From: JAEMQF01 sp963791595
Lineage (GTDB): Bacteria > Pseudomonadota > Gammaproteobacteria > Burkholderiales > Burkholderiaceae_C
Length of the DNA stretch: 64,000 bases
Direction of reading: 5' to 3'
NCBI GenBank assembly: GCA_963791595.1
Contig: CAWBTF010000002.1
Span: forward strand, 124,001 to 188,000
Below, in pieces: positions 52,143 to 61,569 of the stretch (its first letter is position 1; each line of letters begins with the position of its first letter). The translations under genes and the position numbers were made by a program. The notes under the pieces were generated by a model that searched no databases, was not told the DNA's origin, and saw only the letters and a program-made list of their open reading frames with translations.

Positions 52143-52595
52143 TCAATGGCGGCTCAGGCGCCGCATGCGCTCCGACGGCGTGACGATGTCGGTCAGCCGG
52201 ATTCCGAACTTGTCATTGACGACGACAACTTCGCCCTGCGCGATCAGGTAGCCATTGACCAGCACGTCCATCGGCTCGCCGGCCATCGTTTCGAGTTCGA
52301 CGACCGAGCCCTGCGCGAGTTGCAGGATGTGCTTGATCGGGATGCGCGTACGCCCCAGCTCCACCGTCAGCTGCACGGGGATGTCGAGAATCATGTTGAT
52401 GTCGTTGCCCGCCGCCATCTGCGGGCCGCCCGCGAGGTTCGCGAACGACACCGGTGCCACCTGCTCGACGGCGGTTTGCGCCGCCGATGCTGATGGCGAC
52501 GCGGGCGCCGGCTTCGCCTCGGCCAGAGCCGCGGCCCATTCGTCGGCCATCGGATCTTCGGGCGAAGGGGCGGCGGCGCTGTTCTCAGAAGTCAT
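52143..52595 (-). CDS. fliN: flagellar motor switch protein FliN
   Basis: C-ring protein of 150 residues. The N-terminal Ala/Pro-rich part is followed by the SpoA domain (about 65-145), with ILDIPVQLTVELGRTRIPI, VVELETMAGEPMDVLVNG and VNDKFGIRLTDIV. In the usual order fliL-fliM-fliN this gene follows fliM. Here only 36 bases separate its ATG from the fliL stop. FliN normally needs FliM to join the C-ring. Confidence 0.95.
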   Translation of the reverse strand: MTSENSAAAPSPEDPMADEWAAALAEAKPAPASPSASAAQTAVEQVAPVSFANLAGGPQMAAGNDINMILDIPVQLTVELGRTRIPIKHILQLAQGSVVELETMAGEPMDVLVNGYLIAQGEVVVVNDKFGIRLTDIVTPSERMRRLSRH

Positions 52596-52631
52596 GTCGG
52601 GTTCCCTGCGAGCTTGTCGTCGCGACGGCGT

Positions 52632-53312
52632 TCACTGAATGATGAAATTCGAGAAGTGCACTTGGGTCACGGGGTTGTGCACGGGCTTGGGCTTCTTGGC
52701 CTTTTTCTTCTTCGCCTTCGGATCGGGCTCTTCTTCGGCGTCGGCGTCGGCTTCGGCATCGTCCGCATTCGCTTCTTCTTCGGCGTCGTCTTTCGCAGGC
52801 TTGGGTGGCTTGGCGGCCTTCTTGGCCGGCATGTCCTTCGCGCCGCCGTGGGCAGAAGCGTCGACCACCGGAATCCCGAGGACGCGCGCCACGCTCACCA
52901 GAATTTCGCCCGCGAGCTGTTCCTTGCCGCTGCGCTCCAGCAACTCGTCGGAGGTCTTGTGCGCCAGGATCATCAGGATGCCGTTGCGAATGGCGGGCAT
53001 GTAGGTCTTCATCTGGTCGGCGATCTTGGAGTCGTCGACCTGCAGCGTGATGCCGATCTGTGCGAAGCGATCGGCTTCCTTGTCGGCGAGGTTGACGACG
53101 AACGGATCGAGCGGCACGTAAGTGGGCGCGGCACTCGGCTTGGCCGCCACGGCATGGGCTTCGTCATCAGCACCGGCCTTGGGCTTCAGAAACAGGTAGG
53201 CGCCCGCGCCGGCGCCACACAAGACTGCTACGGCGGCGACCATCACGATCAGCTTCTTGTTGCTCTTCTTGGGGGCTGCTTCGGCGGCAATTTCGGGCGC
53301 GGCGGCGGACAT
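52632..53312 (-). CDS. fliL: flagellar basal-body associated protein FliL with charged insert
   Basis: Stator-associated inner-membrane protein, 226 residues. It has one membrane segment (LIVMVAAVAVLCGAGAGAYL) and a periplasmic stomatin-like domain (YVPLDPFVVNL; ILMILAHKTSDELL). The C-terminal end HFSNFIIQ is the canonical FliL tail. Between the last helix and the tail lies an insert of about 65 residues made mostly of Lys, Ala, Asp and Glu, including a strongly acidic run and a KAKKKKAKK run. The C-terminal end is intact although the expected next gene fliM is missing. Confidence 0.93.
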   Translation of the reverse strand: MSAAAPEIAAEAAPKKSNKKLIVMVAAVAVLCGAGAGAYLFLKPKAGADDEAHAVAAKPSAAPTYVPLDPFVVNLADKEADRFAQIGITLQVDDSKIADQMKTYMPAIRNGILMILAHKTSDELLERSGKEQLAGEILVSVARVLGIPVVDASAHGGAKDMPAKKAAKPPKPAKDDAEEEANADDAEADADAEEEPDPKAKKKKAKKPKPVHNPVTQVHFSNFIIQ

Positions 53313-53472
53313 GGGTGCTCCTAGCTTCGAACGATTCGGTGCGCTGTACGCGGGGGTGCAGCGAGGTCCGATCCATTATCGAAACCGCATGCCGTGCGGC
53401 AAGGACCGATAAGCGCGGCTTTTGCCGCCTATCCGGGGCGAGGCTTGCACCCCGGGCCGCCGCACGTCCGGC

Positions 53473-55413
53473 TCAGGCGTAGGTGTCGAGGCGGCCTGCC
53501 GAGACGCGCAGCGTGCGCGCGCTGGCGCTTCGGTCGGGTTCGGCGCTGAACCTGCGCTCGGGTTGCGCGCCGCTGGGGTTCGATTCCTGGCGTTGCTCGG
53601 GTGCGTGTTGCGAGACACCGCCGCCGCTGAGCGTCAGGCCGGCTTCGCGCAGCGACGCGGCGAGCAACGGCAAGCCGCTCTCGACGATGCCGCGGGTCTG
53701 TGCCGAATCGCAGCCGAAGTGAATCTGCGCCTGCTGACCGTCGAGCGCGATCTGCACCGAAATCGGCCCCATCTCGGCCGGGTTGAGGCGCAGCACGGCG
53801 TGTTGCACGCCGTCGCGCGCGAGGTTGCTCACCTGCAATGCGAAGGCCTCGCTGAAGCGCGGATCCTGCACCGGCGCGGCGAACTCGATGTGCAGCGCCG
53901 CAGCGCCGGGCGCGGCCAGCGCTGCCGCGGGCAGCGCGCCCGCCAGCGCTTGCGCCGCCAAAGGTGATGCGCTGTCCGCGGCGCCGTTCATGCGCGGTGC
54001 TTCGGCCGGCGCGGCACCTGTCAAAGCAGGTGCCATCGACCAGGGAGTTGGGCTCGGTGCATCGGCGTCGAAGTCGACGCGCGCCAGGCCTCGGCCTGGC
54101 GCGTTGCCGGTGCGTTCGTGGCTGGCGGCACCGCTGAACTCGTCGATTCGCTCGGCAGCTCTTTCGCCGCTTCTTGCGCCGACTCTTTCGCTTCGTTCGC
54201 CAGTGTGTTCGCCGATAGGCTCGCCGCTTCGTTGGCCAAGCGCCGCGCGTGCCGCGTCGCTGGCAGCGCGTGACGCCGCGGAGGACAGTGCCGCGGCCGT
54301 CGTGCGTCCGGGCTCAGCGTTGTTGCCGGTGCGGCCGGAAGGCAGCGAACTTTCTGTGTTTGGCGCGGCGCCAGCCCAGGGCGGGGAGACCGCAGTCAGC
54401 AGCGCTTGCGGCGGCGATGCCAGCGACGCGATGTTGGTCTCGGTGCGAGGATCTTGGTGCTGAACGTCGCCGACGGCCCTCGCGTCGGCCATCGAAGGCG
54501 CCTGCGCGGCAGCCGCGGTCGGCGTTGCGCTCGCGATCGCGGCCGACAAGTCCGCGTCGGCGCTGCTGCCATCGCTGCGGTCGGCGCGCTTGGGCTGTGC
54601 GTTTGCGTTTGCATCGGCGTCGCCTGGACGGGCGACGCCGGAGCCTTTGTGCGATACCGCAGGTTCAGTGCCAGATGGCGTTCGCGGTGCCGCCGTGGCC
54701 GCTGCCCGTGGGGGCAGCGAAGCGGCAACGGTTGCGGCAGTCGTTGTGGAAGTGATTGCGGGAGTCGCGGCGCAGGCTGCGGCCTCGTCGAACGTCTGCT
54801 GCACCACGAGGTCAGAGGCGACGCCAAGGCGCGCTGCGGGATCAGTGCCGCGCGCGGTACGATGGCCTGAGTCGGGCGGCGGCGCATCGAGACGGGCCGC
54901 CGCGCCGCCCGCCGCCACAGCGTCGCGCGGTGCCGCGCGGCCGCCCCCGGCCGCCTCGAGCGGTGCACCGCGAGCCTGGGCCGGCTCCGTGGGAGCGGTC
55001 GGTGGCAGCGCAGCTGCCGATGGTGCGGACGGCAGCAGTTGTGCCAGCAACCCGTGCAGGTCCGCGAAATCGGCCATGGCGCCGGCGCCCGCTGTCGGAT
55101 CGGTATCCGTCGCCTGGGCGGTCGGCTCGGACGTTGGCGCGGGCTCGATCCGCGCCGTGCCAGACGCGAACCGCGCCGCGGCGAACCCGGCCGCCGTGGC
55201 AAAGTCCGGCGCCGGCTGCAGCGCCGCCGCTTCGGCAAGCGCCGACTCGAGCAAGGCAGCGCCGGCGGCGGTGCTGCGCCCGAGGTGTTCCAAGAACGAC
55301 AGGCCCGCGGGGAACCCGGAGGTGGGGTCGGTCGCGCCCGGGGTTGCGGCGGACGTGGGTGCGAGCGCAACGAGCAGGGTGCTCGGGCCGGTGTGTGAAG
55401 GGCTGGTCTGCAT
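53473..55413 (-). CDS. fliK: flagellar hook-length control protein FliK
   Basis: A 646-residue Ala/Pro/Thr-rich ruler protein with a poorly conserved, low-complexity body. The conserved C-terminal hook domain (about 515-600) contains LQVSNLARDGVQHAVLRLNP, AEMGPISVQIALDGQQAQIH and LLAASLREAGLTL. It switches export specificity once hooks reach length. Eleven short segments resembling SGER/ERSE-type repeats near the middle (for example RSGEPIGEHTGERSERVGAR) look like a small internal repeat. A 160-base gap separates it from fliL. Confidence 0.92.
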   Translation of the reverse strand: MQTSPSHTGPSTLLVALAPTSAATPGATDPTSGFPAGLSFLEHLGRSTAAGAALLESALAEAAALQPAPDFATAAGFAAARFASGTARIEPAPTSEPTAQATDTDPTAGAGAMADFADLHGLLAQLLPSAPSAAALPPTAPTEPAQARGAPLEAAGGGRAAPRDAVAAGGAAARLDAPPPDSGHRTARGTDPAARLGVASDLVVQQTFDEAAACAATPAITSTTTAATVAASLPPRAAATAAPRTPSGTEPAVSHKGSGVARPGDADANANAQPKRADRSDGSSADADLSAAIASATPTAAAAQAPSMADARAVGDVQHQDPRTETNIASLASPPQALLTAVSPPWAGAAPNTESSLPSGRTGNNAEPGRTTAAALSSAASRAASDAARAALGQRSGEPIGEHTGERSERVGARSGERAAERIDEFSGAASHERTGNAPGRGLARVDFDADAPSPTPWSMAPALTGAAPAEAPRMNGAADSASPLAAQALAGALPAAALAAPGAAALHIEFAAPVQDPRFSEAFALQVSNLARDGVQHAVLRLNPAEMGPISVQIALDGQQAQIHFGCDSAQTRGIVESGLPLLAASLREAGLTLSGGGVSQHAPEQRQESNPSGAQPERRFSAEPDRSASARTLRVSAGRLDTYA

Positions 55414-55420
55414 GGCGGCC

Positions 55421-55876
55421 TCAAAAGATTGAAGTCATGTCCTGGAATGCGCTGTCGTGAACCTTGCGCGAAGCCATTTCGTCGTTGAATTTCTGCTCGC
55501 GCCGGCCGGCGTCGACGCGCAGCTGCTGCTGGCGGCGTTCGATCAACTTGCGCACTGAGGCGACGCGCAGCTCGCGCTCGCGCAACAGTGTGCGGGCCTT
55601 GTCGGCGCGCAGCACCGCGTTGTTCACCGTGCCCTGCTGGTGCTCGAGCGCCTGTGTCAGGCGCTGCATGAAGCCGTGGTAGCTGCGCACCAGCTCCATC
55701 TGGCCGTGCTCGCTGAACTGGCGGCTCCAGCGCTCTTCGTATTCGCGCCGGTAGAGCAGCAACTGCTCGTACTGGGCCTCGATCGCCAGCTTGGCGTTGT
55801 TCGCCAACTGCCAGGCACTCATGGCGCGGTCGGATTCGTCCTGGGTGTGGTGCAGCAGGGAGAGCAGGGATTGCAT
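55421..55876 (-). CDS. fliJ: flagellar export chaperone / stalk protein FliJ
   Basis: A 151-residue coiled-coil protein of the FliI ATPase complex. I start at ATG 55876 (MQSLLSLLHHTQDESD). The helical body includes YEQLLLYRREYEERWSRQF and LRERELRVASVRKLIERRQQ, typical of FliJ, and the end is EMASRKVHDSAFQDM. It lies between fliI and fliK in the standard order. Confidence 0.93.
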   Translation of the reverse strand: MQSLLSLLHHTQDESDRAMSAWQLANNAKLAIEAQYEQLLLYRREYEERWSRQFSEHGQMELVRSYHGFMQRLTQALEHQQGTVNNAVLRADKARTLLRERELRVASVRKLIERRQQQLRVDAGRREQKFNDEMASRKVHDSAFQDMTSIF

Positions 55877-55901
55877 GGGTCGTTGCGAAATCAGATGGGT
55901 T

Positions 55902-57371
55902 TCAGGCGCCGAGCACGGCATGCAGTGCGTCGATGCTCGCGGCCAGGCCGGCGCCGCGGTTCATGTCTTGCTGCAGCATGGCCGTGATCGGGTCGTGCAG
56001 CCGCACCGCAGCGTCGAGTTCGGCGTCGTGGCCGGGGTTGTAGGCGCCGAGCTGGATCAGGTCGCGTGCCTTCTGGTATTTCGCGTGCAGGTGGCGCAGG
56101 CGCCGCGCCGCCTCCACGTGGCGCGGCGTCGCGACGTTGACCATCACGCGCGAGATCGAGCGTTCCACGTCGATCGCCGGGTAGTGGCCCGCTTCCGCGA
56201 GTTCGCGCGACAGCACGATGTGGCCGTCGAGAATGCCGCGCGCCGCGTCGGCGATCGGGTCCTGCGGGTCGTCGCCCTCGGTGAGCACGGTGTAGAACGC
56301 GGTGATCGAGCCGCCGCCGCCGTCTTTGTCGAGAGCCCGGCCGTTGCCGCTGCGCTCCACGAGTTGTGGCAGCTTCGCGAAGCAGCTCGGCGGGTAGCCC
56401 TTCGTCGCCGGCGGTTCGCCGATCGCCAGCGCGATCTCGCGCTGCGCCATCGCGAAGCGCGTCAGCGAATCCATCAGCAGCAGCACATGTTGGCCGGCGT
56501 CGCGAAAGTCTTCCGCGATCGCGGTCGCGTAATGCGCGCCTTGCAGGCGCACCAGCGGCGGCGAATCGGCCGGCGCGGCGACGACGACGGAGCGGCGCAG
56601 GCCGGCAACGCCCAGGATGTCTTCGATGAATTCCTTGACCTCGCGGCCGCGCTCGCCGATCAGGCCGAGCACGATCACATCGGCCTGCGTGTAGCGCGCC
56701 ATCATGCCGAGCAACACCGATTTGCCGACGCCGGTGCCGGAGAACAGGCCGATGCGCTGGCCGCGGCCCACGGTGAACATCGCGTTGATCGCGCGCACGC
56801 CGGTGTCCAGAGGCTGGCGCACCGGGTCGCGCTCCATCGCATTGATCGCGCGGCGCATCAGCGGGCGGTTGTGCACGTGGTCGAGCGGTCCCAGGCGATC
56901 GAGCGGCGCGCCATGCGCATCGACCACGCGCCCGAGCAGCCCGGCGCCCACCGGCAGGTGCAACGTGCGGTCGATGCTGCGCCGCCACGGGTGGCGCCCC
57001 GCGCCGAGCAGCAGCGGCACCACCGGCGAAGCGCGCGGCACGACGCGCGCGCCGCTGGTCAGGCCGTGAATGTCGCCGGTGGGCATCAGGTAGGCGCGGT
57101 CGCCCGAGAAGCCCACCACTTCGGCCATGACCGGTACCTGATCGTGAGAACCCTGGGTGGGTTCGATTTCGCACACCGACCCCACCGGCAGGCGCAGGCC
57201 CGAAGCCTCGAGCACCAGGCCCTTGACGCGCACCAGCTGGCCCTGCATGTCGAACCCGGCCGGCTCAGCCGAAAACGCTCGCAGGTCGCCGAGAAAGCGC
57301 TGCCAGTTCGCGGCGATGCCGGGCTGGGCGGTGGGCGTGACAGCGCTCGGCGCGGCGGGCGATGGGGTCAT
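55902..57371 (-). CDS. fliI: flagellum-specific ATP synthase FliI
   Basis: Export ATPase related to F1-beta, 489 residues from ATG 57371 (MTPSPAAPSAVTPTAQ). Walker A is GLFSGTGVGKSVLLG, Walker B LLLMDSLTRFAMAQRE, with GERGREVKEF and the C-terminal block KYQKARDLIQLGAYNPG. The frame is open upstream into fliH because fliH is frameshifted. The restored fliH stop overlaps this ATG (ATGA), so a FliH-FliI fusion is not intended. Confidence 0.94.
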   Translation of the reverse strand: MTPSPAAPSAVTPTAQPGIAANWQRFLGDLRAFSAEPAGFDMQGQLVRVKGLVLEASGLRLPVGSVCEIEPTQGSHDQVPVMAEVVGFSGDRAYLMPTGDIHGLTSGARVVPRASPVVPLLLGAGRHPWRRSIDRTLHLPVGAGLLGRVVDAHGAPLDRLGPLDHVHNRPLMRRAINAMERDPVRQPLDTGVRAINAMFTVGRGQRIGLFSGTGVGKSVLLGMMARYTQADVIVLGLIGERGREVKEFIEDILGVAGLRRSVVVAAPADSPPLVRLQGAHYATAIAEDFRDAGQHVLLLMDSLTRFAMAQREIALAIGEPPATKGYPPSCFAKLPQLVERSGNGRALDKDGGGGSITAFYTVLTEGDDPQDPIADAARGILDGHIVLSRELAEAGHYPAIDVERSISRVMVNVATPRHVEAARRLRHLHAKYQKARDLIQLGAYNPGHDAELDAAVRLHDPITAMLQQDMNRGAGLAASIDALHAVLGA

Positions 57372-58244
57372 GGCGGGTTGGAGCCGGGGTTGGCGGGGTC
57401 TGCGTCCGGGTCGGGCGCAGGCGCCGCATTTGGCGCGGCAGCCTTCGGTGTGCTGGGCTGGCGCGCTGCTCGAGGGCGGCTCGGCGGCGGCAACGGGCGC
57501 CGCGCCGTCGGCGTGCGCCTCAGCCTCGTTCATGCCGGCCGGCTCGACGCCCGCGTCCCACGCGCGCTCGCTGCCGATCGAGCCCACCGCGCGCCGCCAG
57601 CGCGTTTCGATGCTCGCGTCCACACGTCCAAGATCCGATTCAATCACGCAACCGCCGCGCTGCACCGCGGCGTCGGCGATCAGGCGTGCGCCGCGTGCGG
57701 CGAGCAGGTCGGCCGCGCCTTGCGCCACAAGCGGCTGGTCGTCGGGGTGCACGCGCAGCGTGATGTGGCGCGCGCTCAGCATCAAGACGTCGAGCGCTTG
57801 CGTCGCGACGTCGGCGATCACTTGCGGGCGCGCGCCGAGCTCGCCGCGCACGATCTGGCGCGCCAGCTGGGTCGCAGTGTCGACGAGGGTGTTGGCCATC
57901 GCTTGCTGCAAGGCGTCGAGCTGCGCATTCACCGAGCCGAGCAGCGTGCCGATCTGCGCCGCGGCGCTGTTCATGAGGCTCTTCTTGAAGCCTTCCAGCG
58001 CCGCCAGCCCATCGCGGTAACCGTCCTGATAACCCGCGTGGCGTGCGGCGTGCACCGGGTCTGCCGGCCCCGGCGCAGCACGGCTCGCACCGCCGTTGCC
58101 CGGTTGGTGCGCCGTGGTCGGGCCGGTGGCCGACAACGCCCCTGGCGACCAGGCCTCGAAGTGGCTCAGCTCCTCGCGCGGAATGAAGCGGCTGTGCACC
58201 GAAGACTTCGGCTCCGTGCCGGAAGGGGAGTGCGCAATCTTCAT
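57368..58244 (-). pseudogene. fliH: fliH, flagellar assembly protein gene, frameshifted near 3' end
   Basis: Regulator of FliI. The protein reads MKIAHSPSGTEPKSSVHSRF with the family block RFIPREELSHFEAW. A helical central part follows (GYQDGYRDGLAALEGF; GSVNAQLDALQQAMANTLVD), then a VirB/FliH C-terminal domain (ITLRVHPDDQPLVAQG; GGCVIESDLGRVDASIETRW). At 57455-57457 (a GGG run) the frame breaks. Removing one base restores a Pro/Ala/Asp-rich tail and a TGA at 57370-57368 that overlaps the fliI ATG. The span of 877 bases is a multiple of three plus one, giving 291 residues after repair. The conserved part lies wholly before the break. Confidence 0.85.
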
Positions 58245-58274
58245 GCGGCCACGCTGGATGCGCCGATCGAACCA

Positions 58275-59273
58275 TCAAACGAAGGCATCGGCACCGCCCC
58301 CACCGCCGAGCACGATCTGGCCTTCGTCGGCCAGACGGCGCACGATCTTGAGCATTTCCTTCTGCTCGGCCTCGACTTCCGAGACGCGCACCGGGCCGCG
58401 CGAGTCGAGGTCTTCGCGCAGCGTTTCGGCGGCGCGCTTGGACATGTTCTTGAACACCTTCTCGCGCATCTGCGGCGGCGCGCCCTTGAGCGCGATGACC
58501 AGCGACTCGGACTGCACTTCCTTGAGCAGCGACTGGATCGCGCTGTCTTCGAGCTTGCCCAGGTCCTCGAACGTGAACATGTTGTCCATGATGCGCTGCG
58601 CCAGCTCGGCGTCGGCTTCGCGGACGAAGTCCAGCACCGAGGTCTCGACGGAAGAGCCCATCATGTTGATGATTTCGGCGGCGGCTTTCGGGCCGCCGAG
58701 CGCGGATTTCTTGAGCCTGTCGGTCCCGGCCAGCACCTTGCCCATGACTTCATTCAGGTCGCGCAGCGCGGCGGGCTGAATGCCATCGAGCGTGGCGACG
58801 CGCACCAGCACCTCGTTGCGCTGGCGCTCGGGGAAGGACTTGAGCACCGAACTCGACTGCTCGACGTCCAGGTGCACCAGGATCGCCGCGACGATCTGCG
58901 GGTGTTCGTTGCGCAGCAATTCGGCCACCGAGTCCGGGTCCATCCACTTCAGGCTTTCGATGCCCGACACGTCGCCGCCGGTCAGGATGCGGTCGATCAG
59001 CAGGTTCGCCTTGTCGTCGCCGAGCGCCTTGCGCAATACGCTTTTCACGTACTCGTCGTTGTTGCCGACGAGCATGTTTTGCTCGCCGGCGGTCTCTGCG
59101 AACTTGCCCAGCACCGATTCCACGCGCTCGCGCGAGATCGACTTCATCTTCGCGATCGCCTCGCCGACGCTTTGCACTTCCTTCGGCGACAGGTGCTTGA
59201 AGACCTCGGAGGCTTCTTCTTCGCCGATCGACATCAGCAGGATGGCTGCGTCTTCGACGCCTTTTTCATCCAT
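58275..59273 (-). CDS. fliG: flagellar motor switch protein FliG
   Basis: C-ring rotor protein of 332 residues that meets the stator. The N-terminal MDEKGVEDAAILLMSIGEEE, the middle EHPQIVAAILVHLDVEQSS with the EHPQ motif, and the C-terminal torque helix with LREDLDSRGPVRVSEVEAEQ are all present and intact. It follows fliF by 60 bases. Confidence 0.96.
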   Translation of the reverse strand: MDEKGVEDAAILLMSIGEEEASEVFKHLSPKEVQSVGEAIAKMKSISRERVESVLGKFAETAGEQNMLVGNNDEYVKSVLRKALGDDKANLLIDRILTGGDVSGIESLKWMDPDSVAELLRNEHPQIVAAILVHLDVEQSSSVLKSFPERQRNEVLVRVATLDGIQPAALRDLNEVMGKVLAGTDRLKKSALGGPKAAAEIINMMGSSVETSVLDFVREADAELAQRIMDNMFTFEDLGKLEDSAIQSLLKEVQSESLVIALKGAPPQMREKVFKNMSKRAAETLREDLDSRGPVRVSEVEAEQKEMLKIVRRLADEGQIVLGGGGGADAFV

Positions 59274-59333
59274 GGCGCAGCCCTCGGTCGCCGCGCGCGG
59301 CGACGGGCCCTGCGAGCGCGCAAGGCATCGAGA

Positions 59334-61017
59334 TCATCCGCCGCCGCTCACCCAGGAGCGCACGATGTTCGCCGTCGCCGCCGGGTTGTCTTTCGTGAAC
59401 TGCCGCGCCTGCTCCAGGTGCGCGCCCGCCATTGGCGCCGACAGCGCGAGCGGCGCGCCGGCCGCGCCCGGGCCGTTGGGATCGTTCGGCAGACCTTGGG
59501 GGTCGTTCACCGTCGCGTGCAGGCGGCTGCCGGCAGGTGGGTTCAGCACCGCATGCAGGGCAGGCTTGACCATGCCAAAGAACACCAGCAGCGCCACCAG
59601 CGCCAGGCCGGCGGGCGCGACGAAGCCGCGCACCGTGTCGATCAAGCCGGGTTGCTGCCACAGCGGCACAGTCGTCTTGTCCACCGGCTCCACCTTGAAC
59701 GGCGCGTTGATCACCTTCACCGAATCGCCTCGCTCCTGCTTGAAACCGATGCTTTCGCGCACCAGCGCGCTGAGTTTTTCGATCTCCTCGGGCGACAACT
59801 CCTGCAGCGTCGTCTTGCCCTTGCTGCTGGTCACGCTGCGGTGGTTCACGACGACGGCGGCGTTCAGGCGCTTCACGACGCCGGTGGCGGCACGCGTCAC
59901 GCGCACCGTCTTGTCGACTTCGAAGTTGGTCAGCGCTTCGCGCCGGCTGTTGCCCGCGCCGCCGCCTGCCTGGCCGGCTTGCAATGGCTTGGGTGGCGCC
60001 GGTCACCGGCGCGGTGGCGGGCAGCGGCGGCTGGTTGCTCGCCGCGCCGGGAACGCCCGCCGGCAGCGCGGCGCTGCCGCCGCTCGACTCGGTGGTCTGC
60101 TGGCTGCGGATCGTCGCCTTCGCCTGCGCGCCCTGGTTCGGCGTGAATTCCTCCGACGTCGCTTCGCTTTGCGTGAAGTCGACCTCCGCCGTCACGGTCG
60201 AGCGCAGATTGGCGCGGCCGACCACCGGTTCGAGCAGCTCGAGGATGCGCTTGTTGTAGCCGGCCTCGATCTGGTTCACGTACTGGAGCTGGTTCGCGTC
60301 CAGGCCAGCCTGGTTGCCGGCCTCGTTGCCCGAGGACAGCAGCGCGCCGGTCTGGTCGAGCACGCTCACCGCTTTCGGGTTCAACTCGGGAACGCTGCTC
60401 GCCACCAGGTGCACGATGCCTGCGACCTGCGCGCGGTCCAGGCTGCGCCCGGGGTGCAGGCTCAGCAGCACCGAGGCGCTGGGTTTTTGCTGCTCGCGAA
60501 AGAAACCGTTCTGATTCGGCAGCGCCAGGTGCACGCGCGCGCCTTGCACGGCGGGCATCGCCGTGATGGAGCGCGTGAGCTCGCCTTCCAGGCCGCGCTG
60601 GAAGGTGAGCCGCTCCTGAAACTGGGTCTGGCCGAAACGCGCGCCGTCCATCAACTCGAAACCGACGACCGAGCCCTTGGGCAGCCCGGCCGAGGCGAGC
60701 TTCAGGCGCGCGTCGTGCACTTTCGAAGCTGGCACCAGGATCGCCGAGCCGCCGTCGGCGTGGCGGTAAGGCACGTTCATCTGCGAGAGCTGGGCGATGA
60801 TCGCGCCGCCGTCTTTGTCGGACAGGTTCGCGTACAGCACCTTGTAGTCGCTTTGGTTGTTCCAGGTGGCGAGCAGGAACGCCATGCCCACCAGCGCCGT
60901 CAGACCGAGGATCAGCGACAACTGGTTCTTCAGCGACAGCGCGCCCAGGCTCGCCAGGAATCCCGGCGAGGCAGAAGCGGCGTTCTTCAAGGCGAGGGCG
61001 TTGTCCATTCGATCCAT
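59334..61017 (-). pseudogene. fliF: fliF, MS-ring protein gene, frameshifted
   Basis: MS-ring of the basal body. The N-terminal part from 61017 contains the first membrane segment (LILGLTALVGMAFLLATW) and ring-building motifs (YKVLYANLSDKDGGAIIAQL; QNGFFREQQKPSASVLLSL). It runs to APVTGATQA. From about 59984 the protein continues in another frame with NSRREALTNFEVDKTVRVTR and the second membrane segment to the stop at 59334. The break is at 59983-59988, where one extra base lies before TTGCAAGCC. The span of 1684 bases is a multiple of three plus one, giving 560 residues after repair, the normal FliF length. ATG 61008 is an alternative start. The break falls in the variable loop between RBM3 and the C-terminal part. 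Confidence 0.87.
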
Positions 61018-61183
61018 TCAAGCAGGGCGAGCCGCGCCGTGGCGAGGTGGTGGATCAATTATTCGGTCCGCCTGGAGGCGGGATTCCTGGAACAGGCTGT
61101 CTATCCGCGCCTTGTTCGCCCCTTGCCAGCGCAGCGCCGCGGCTAGCATGGCCGGGTTCCGTCTTGCAACGGATGCCGATGCC

Positions 61184-61510
61184 ATGAATGTCACGCTCAA
61201 ACCCTTCGACTTCGCTCAAGCTGTGGCCCGTGCCGGGCTGGGCACCGACGGTCACCCGCTGGCGCGCACAGCGAAAGCGGCGCCTGCGGCGGATTTTCAG
61301 AACGCGTTGACGCAGGCGCTGCGCGGCGTGAGCCAGACGCAGAGCCAGGCCTCGCAAATGCAGCGCGCGGTGCAGATGGGCGATGCGTCGGTGAGCCTGG
61401 AAGAAACGATGGTCACGATGCAGAAGGCGCAGATCGGCTTCCAGGCGACGCTGCAAGTGCGCAACCGCCTGGTGCAGGCTTACAGCGACATCATGAACAT
61501 GCAGGTGTAG
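61184..61510 (+). CDS. fliE: flagellar hook-basal body protein FliE
   Basis: Rod-adapter protein of 108 residues, divergent from fliF across 166 bases. The C-terminal part MVTMQKAQIGFQATLQVRNR and VQAYSDIMNMQV is the conserved FliE signature. The start ATG 61184 (MNVTLKPFDFAQA) is chosen for family length. I could not find a convincing sigma-54 or sigma-28 promoter in the divergent region. Confidence 0.93.
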   Translation: MNVTLKPFDFAQAVARAGLGTDGHPLARTAKAAPAADFQNALTQALRGVSQTQSQASQMQRAVQMGDASVSLEETMVTMQKAQIGFQATLQVRNRLVQAYSDIMNMQV

Positions 61511-61569
61511 GGTCGCGGCGCACGCAATGGCGGGCCGACGCCAGAACCCAGCGCCTCTGCCGCCGAGGC

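Noticed and set aside
55791..60146. A 1451-codon open frame on the plus strand antisense to fliJ through fliF
   Set aside because: It mirrors the flagellar genes codon for codon and shows Arg/His/Ala-rich noise. Long antisense frames are expected at this GC content.
61018..61183. Sigma-54 or sigma-28 promoter between fliF and fliE
   Set aside because: TGGCC and TTGC elements occur but with the wrong spacing. No convincing match was found.
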